6,782 bases of DNA from Syntrophomonas sp. UBA4807 (lineage in GTDB: Bacteria; Bacillota; Syntrophomonadia; Syntrophomonadales; Syntrophomonadaceae), in the NCBI GenBank assembly GCA_002402575.1, contig DHGD01000121.1:18346-25127 (forward strand), given 5' to 3'. Position 1 is the first letter of the stretch. Every line of letters begins with the position of its first letter. Below are positions 5,149 to 6,782 of the stretch, piece after piece. A program made the position numbers and the translations under genes. A model generated the notes under the pieces. That model was not told where the DNA came from. It was given only the letters and a program-made list of their open reading frames with translations, and made no database searches.

Positions 5149-6567
5149 GTGCCTTTGTACCCTTTACAAGTTGTGAATCGTCCCAACACCGCCTTGCGCA
5201 GCAACATACATGGAATAGATGTGAAGGTGCCGGTATTGGGAGGCAAAAAGAAACCATTTATATTTTTTGACAATGCCGCCAGCACTCCGCCCCTTAAATC
5301 AATTCTTGCCCATATGGATGAATTTATGAAGTGGTATTCCGGTGTCCATCGCGGCACCGGCTATAAATCGCTGCTGTCATCAAAGGTTTATGATCACAGC
5401 CATGATGTGATCGCCGAATTCGTAGGGGCCGATCCGGTGCTGGACACGGTTGTGCTGGTAAAGAACACTACCGAGGCTATTAATAAATTGTCCTACCGCC
5501 TGGAATTTAAGCCCGGTGATATTGTTATCACAACTGACATGGAGCACCACTCCAATGACCTGCCCTGGAGGCAGCAAGCCCGGGTGGAGTATGTACAGTT
5601 AGATAATTTGGGCAAGCTCGACCTGGACCATTTGCAGAGTCTCCTGAAGAAAAACTATCCCCGCGTTAAATTGGTGGCGGTATGCGGCGCTTCCAATGTG
5701 ACCGGACACATCAACGATGTGCACCGCATCGCCGAGCTGGCCCACGGCTTCGGCGCCCGTATCCTGGTCGACGGCGCCCAACTGATACCCCATCACAGCT
5801 TCAACATGAAGCCGCACAGCCATCCCCAGCATATCGATTTTCTGGCCTTCTCCGGGCACAAAATCTTTGCCCCTTACGGCTGTGGGGCATTGATCGGGCC
5901 GCGCGGCGTGTTCGAACAGGGAGCGCCGGAATACAGCGGCGGAGGCACGGTGAATATGGTGTTCAATGACTTCGTCTTCTGGGGTGCGCCACCGGACCGG
6001 GATGAGGCCGGCTCTCCCAACGTTCCTGGCGCATATGCCCTGGCAGCCACTCTGGAATATTTAAAAAGCCTGGGTATGCTGCAGCTAAGCCGCCACGAAC
6101 AGCGGCTCACCAGCTACGTTATGGAACAACTGGGCAACAACCGGGAAGTGATATTATACGGCAGCACCCCCCGTGTAGGAGTGGTCACATTCAACATCAA
6201 GGGCCTGTCACATGCCTTGGTGGGTGCTATCCTGTGTTTTGAGGCCGGAATCGGGGTGCGCACCGGATGCTTCTGCGCCCAGGGTTATGTGCGCAAGCTC
6301 TTGGGAGAGCGAGAGAACCCCGGCCATCTTGAATATTACGCCAAGCGAGAGCTTTATAAACTCCCGGGCATGGTGCGGATCAGTCTGGCGGCTTACAATA
6401 CCCAGCAGGAGGTGGATGTGTTGCTGCAGATGGTGGAGCATATCGTCAGCAACAAGAAGGCCTACCGGGACAGCTACTACTGGTCAGAAGAACTGGGGAC
6501 CTATATACCCAAAGGCCTGCCGGTTGAAACCCTGGTCGAACAAATCTACCAACGGGTATGTCCCTGA
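5149..6567 (+). CDS. Class V aminotransferase, cysteine desulfurase/selenocysteine lyase type
   Basis: This is a fold-type I PLP enzyme of the SufS/CsdA (group II) kind, which removes sulfur from cysteine, or selenium from selenocysteine, as an enzyme persulfide or selenide. The motifs in order are FFDNAASTPPL (about 39-49), MEHHSNDLPW (131-140; histidine stacking on PLP), VDGAQLIPHH (D208, Q211), the PLP lysine K238 in SGHK, RTGCFCAQ (371-378; catalytic C376 aligned to SufS C364) and VRISLAAYNT (R410, substrate carboxylate). SufS has RTGHHCAQ, so C374 is an added cysteine. About 20 extra residues separate CAQ from the VRIS motif and there is a C-terminal tail of about 35, making 472 residues against about 405 for SufS. 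The GTG start at 5149 follows an in-frame TGA (5146-5148). Its ribosome binding site is weak and close (AGGA, 5142-5145); GTG 5173 is the alternative. No suf or isc scaffold gene is adjacent, so an assembly role is unproven. Confidence 0.88.
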   Translation: MPLYPLQVVNRPNTALRSNIHGIDVKVPVLGGKKKPFIFFDNAASTPPLKSILAHMDEFMKWYSGVHRGTGYKSLLSSKVYDHSHDVIAEFVGADPVLDTVVLVKNTTEAINKLSYRLEFKPGDIVITTDMEHHSNDLPWRQQARVEYVQLDNLGKLDLDHLQSLLKKNYPRVKLVAVCGASNVTGHINDVHRIAELAHGFGARILVDGAQLIPHHSFNMKPHSHPQHIDFLAFSGHKIFAPYGCGALIGPRGVFEQGAPEYSGGGTVNMVFNDFVFWGAPPDRDEAGSPNVPGAYALAATLEYLKSLGMLQLSRHEQRLTSYVMEQLGNNREVILYGSTPRVGVVTFNIKGLSHALVGAILCFEAGIGVRTGCFCAQGYVRKLLGERENPGHLEYYAKRELYKLPGMVRISLAAYNTQQEVDVLLQMVEHIVSNKKAYRDSYYWSEELGTYIPKGLPVETLVEQIYQRVCP

Positions 6568-6619
6568 ATAATCTGCGACTATTTTGCTGGCTCCAAAACC
6601 CATCCTGCCAACTTCATCT

Positions 6620-6638
6620 TAAGGCCTTATGCTATAAT
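6620..6638 (+). promoter_or_regulatory. Promoter with palindrome in the spacer, before the edge gene
   Basis: TATAAT (6633-6638) preceded by TGC (6630-6632) is an extended -10 box, the same TGCTATAAT as at 93-101; no good -35 is visible. The 10-bp palindrome TAAGGCCTTA (6620-6629) sits directly upstream, within the spacer, a position used by some activators and repressors. Transcription would start near 6645, about 25 nt before ATG 6671. The rest of 6568-6619 holds only a weak TTTTG/CAAAA hairpin. Confidence 0.55.
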
Positions 6639-6670
6639 AAAACCAACAATCAGCAAGCGGGGGTTTTGTC

Positions 6671-6782
6671 ATGTCAGAGGTTAAGCCGGGGCGTTGGTGA
6701 GGGACTGATGGAGATTGTGCCGGTGGGCATGATGAAAATCAGGATCTGTGCCAGGTGTGCGGAGCCAAGGTTGAATACCTGC
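6671..6782 (+). CDS. Partial gene with in-frame UGA and zinc-ribbon-like CxxCG; candidate selenoprotein
   Basis: The gene runs off the window. From ATG 6671 the frame reads MSEVKPGRW, then TGA at 6698-6700, then stays open to the end, including 'DLCQVCGAKVEYL' with CQVC at codons 27-30. That CxxCG(x)4YL string resembles the first half of a small zinc ribbon. After the TGA there is no ATG, GTG or TTG in this frame until GTG 6755, inside the CxxC, so coding here implies either UGA decoding or a broken gene. The start is supported by the promoter at 6633-6638 and GGGGG (6659-6663) 7 nt before the ATG. The codons after the TGA look ordinary for this region. A SECIS-like hairpin begins 4 nt after the UGA. 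Selenocysteine at residue 10 would pair as U-x5-C with C16. The neighbouring cysteine desulfurase/selenocysteine lyase-type gene fits but proves nothing. Alternatives are a nonsense mutation or a sequencing error. Confidence 0.45.
6705..6742 (+). promoter_or_regulatory. SECIS-like hairpin downstream of the in-frame UGA
   Basis: CTGAT (6705-6709) pairs with ATCAG (6738-6742). After a 4x4 internal loop, ATTGTGCC (6714-6721) pairs with GGCATGAT (6726-6733) through 8 bp with two G-U pairs. The apical loop is GGTG (6722-6725). The loop begins 21 nt after the UGA and its first two bases are G, both within the published bacterial SECIS description (16-37 nt; a G in the first two loop bases). Folding by eye only. 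Confidence 0.4.

Noticed and set aside
5145..5270. 41-codon open frame from ATG 5145 overlapping the aminotransferase start
   Set aside because: No ribosome binding site at a suitable distance and no recognisable content; it lies in a shifted frame inside a strong gene. Translational coupling was considered but the frames do not meet at the GTG start.
6708..6782. Alternative edge gene starting at ATG 6708 in another frame (MEIVPVGMMKIRICARCAE...)
   Set aside because: It also yields a CxxC, because of the repeated TGTGC bases, but uses AGG codons three times, has a cramped 4-nt spacing, and lacks the promoter-leader fit of ATG 6671. Not fully excluded.
1..6782. CRISPR array, tRNA or rRNA genes
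   Set aside because: No regularly spaced direct repeats and no tRNA- or rRNA-like segments were seen on either strand by eye.

Overview
The window looks like a chromosomal segment from an anaerobic, Clostridia-like Firmicute. The signs are strong AGGAGG/GAGGTGAT ribosome binding sites, sigma-A type promoters (several with TGn extended -10 boxes), alternative TTG/GTG starts, intrinsic terminators, roughly balanced base composition and a scattered GGGGACG/TGTGTC palindromic repeat family. The organism call is inference; no rRNA or other taxonomic marker is present.

Layout: (1) 1-175 is a regulatory region with two candidate promoters, followed by a short uroporphyrinogen decarboxylase-superfamily protein (176-1009, +). 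(2) A divergent guanylate-kinase-like protein (1051-1803, -) converges on it and has its own promoter plus a perfect 8-bp inverted repeat at its transcription start. (3) The 420-bp divergent region 1804-2223 holds a 144-bp MITE-like element with 32-nt inverted ends, then a candidate promoter and palindrome before a branched-chain aminotransferase (ilvE, 2224-3294, +). (4) A third, shorter copy of the repeat follows ilvE and may act as its terminator. (5) A protein of unknown function with two similar beta-rich modules (3472-4455, +) has its own promoter and ends at a clear intrinsic terminator. (6) A sulfur-relay pair follows: a DsrE2-like protein (4545-5024) that begins only 18 nt after that terminator, and a class V aminotransferase of the cysteine desulfurase/selenocysteine lyase type (5149-6567). 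(7) The right edge holds a promoter, a start codon and the first about 37 codons of a further gene (6671 onward).

The most interesting signal is that edge gene. Its frame from ATG 6671 is interrupted at codon 10 by a UGA and then runs on, open, into a zinc-ribbon-like CxxCG segment. The 38 nt starting 4 nt after the UGA fold into a hairpin with a GGUG loop at the position and with the loop guanines expected of a bacterial SECIS. A new selenoprotein, or a recently broken gene, are the two main readings. Lying beside a cysteine desulfurase/selenocysteine lyase-type enzyme and a DsrE2 sulfur carrier, it suggests a small sulfur/selenium handling locus. The remaining genes look like independent single-gene transcription units.
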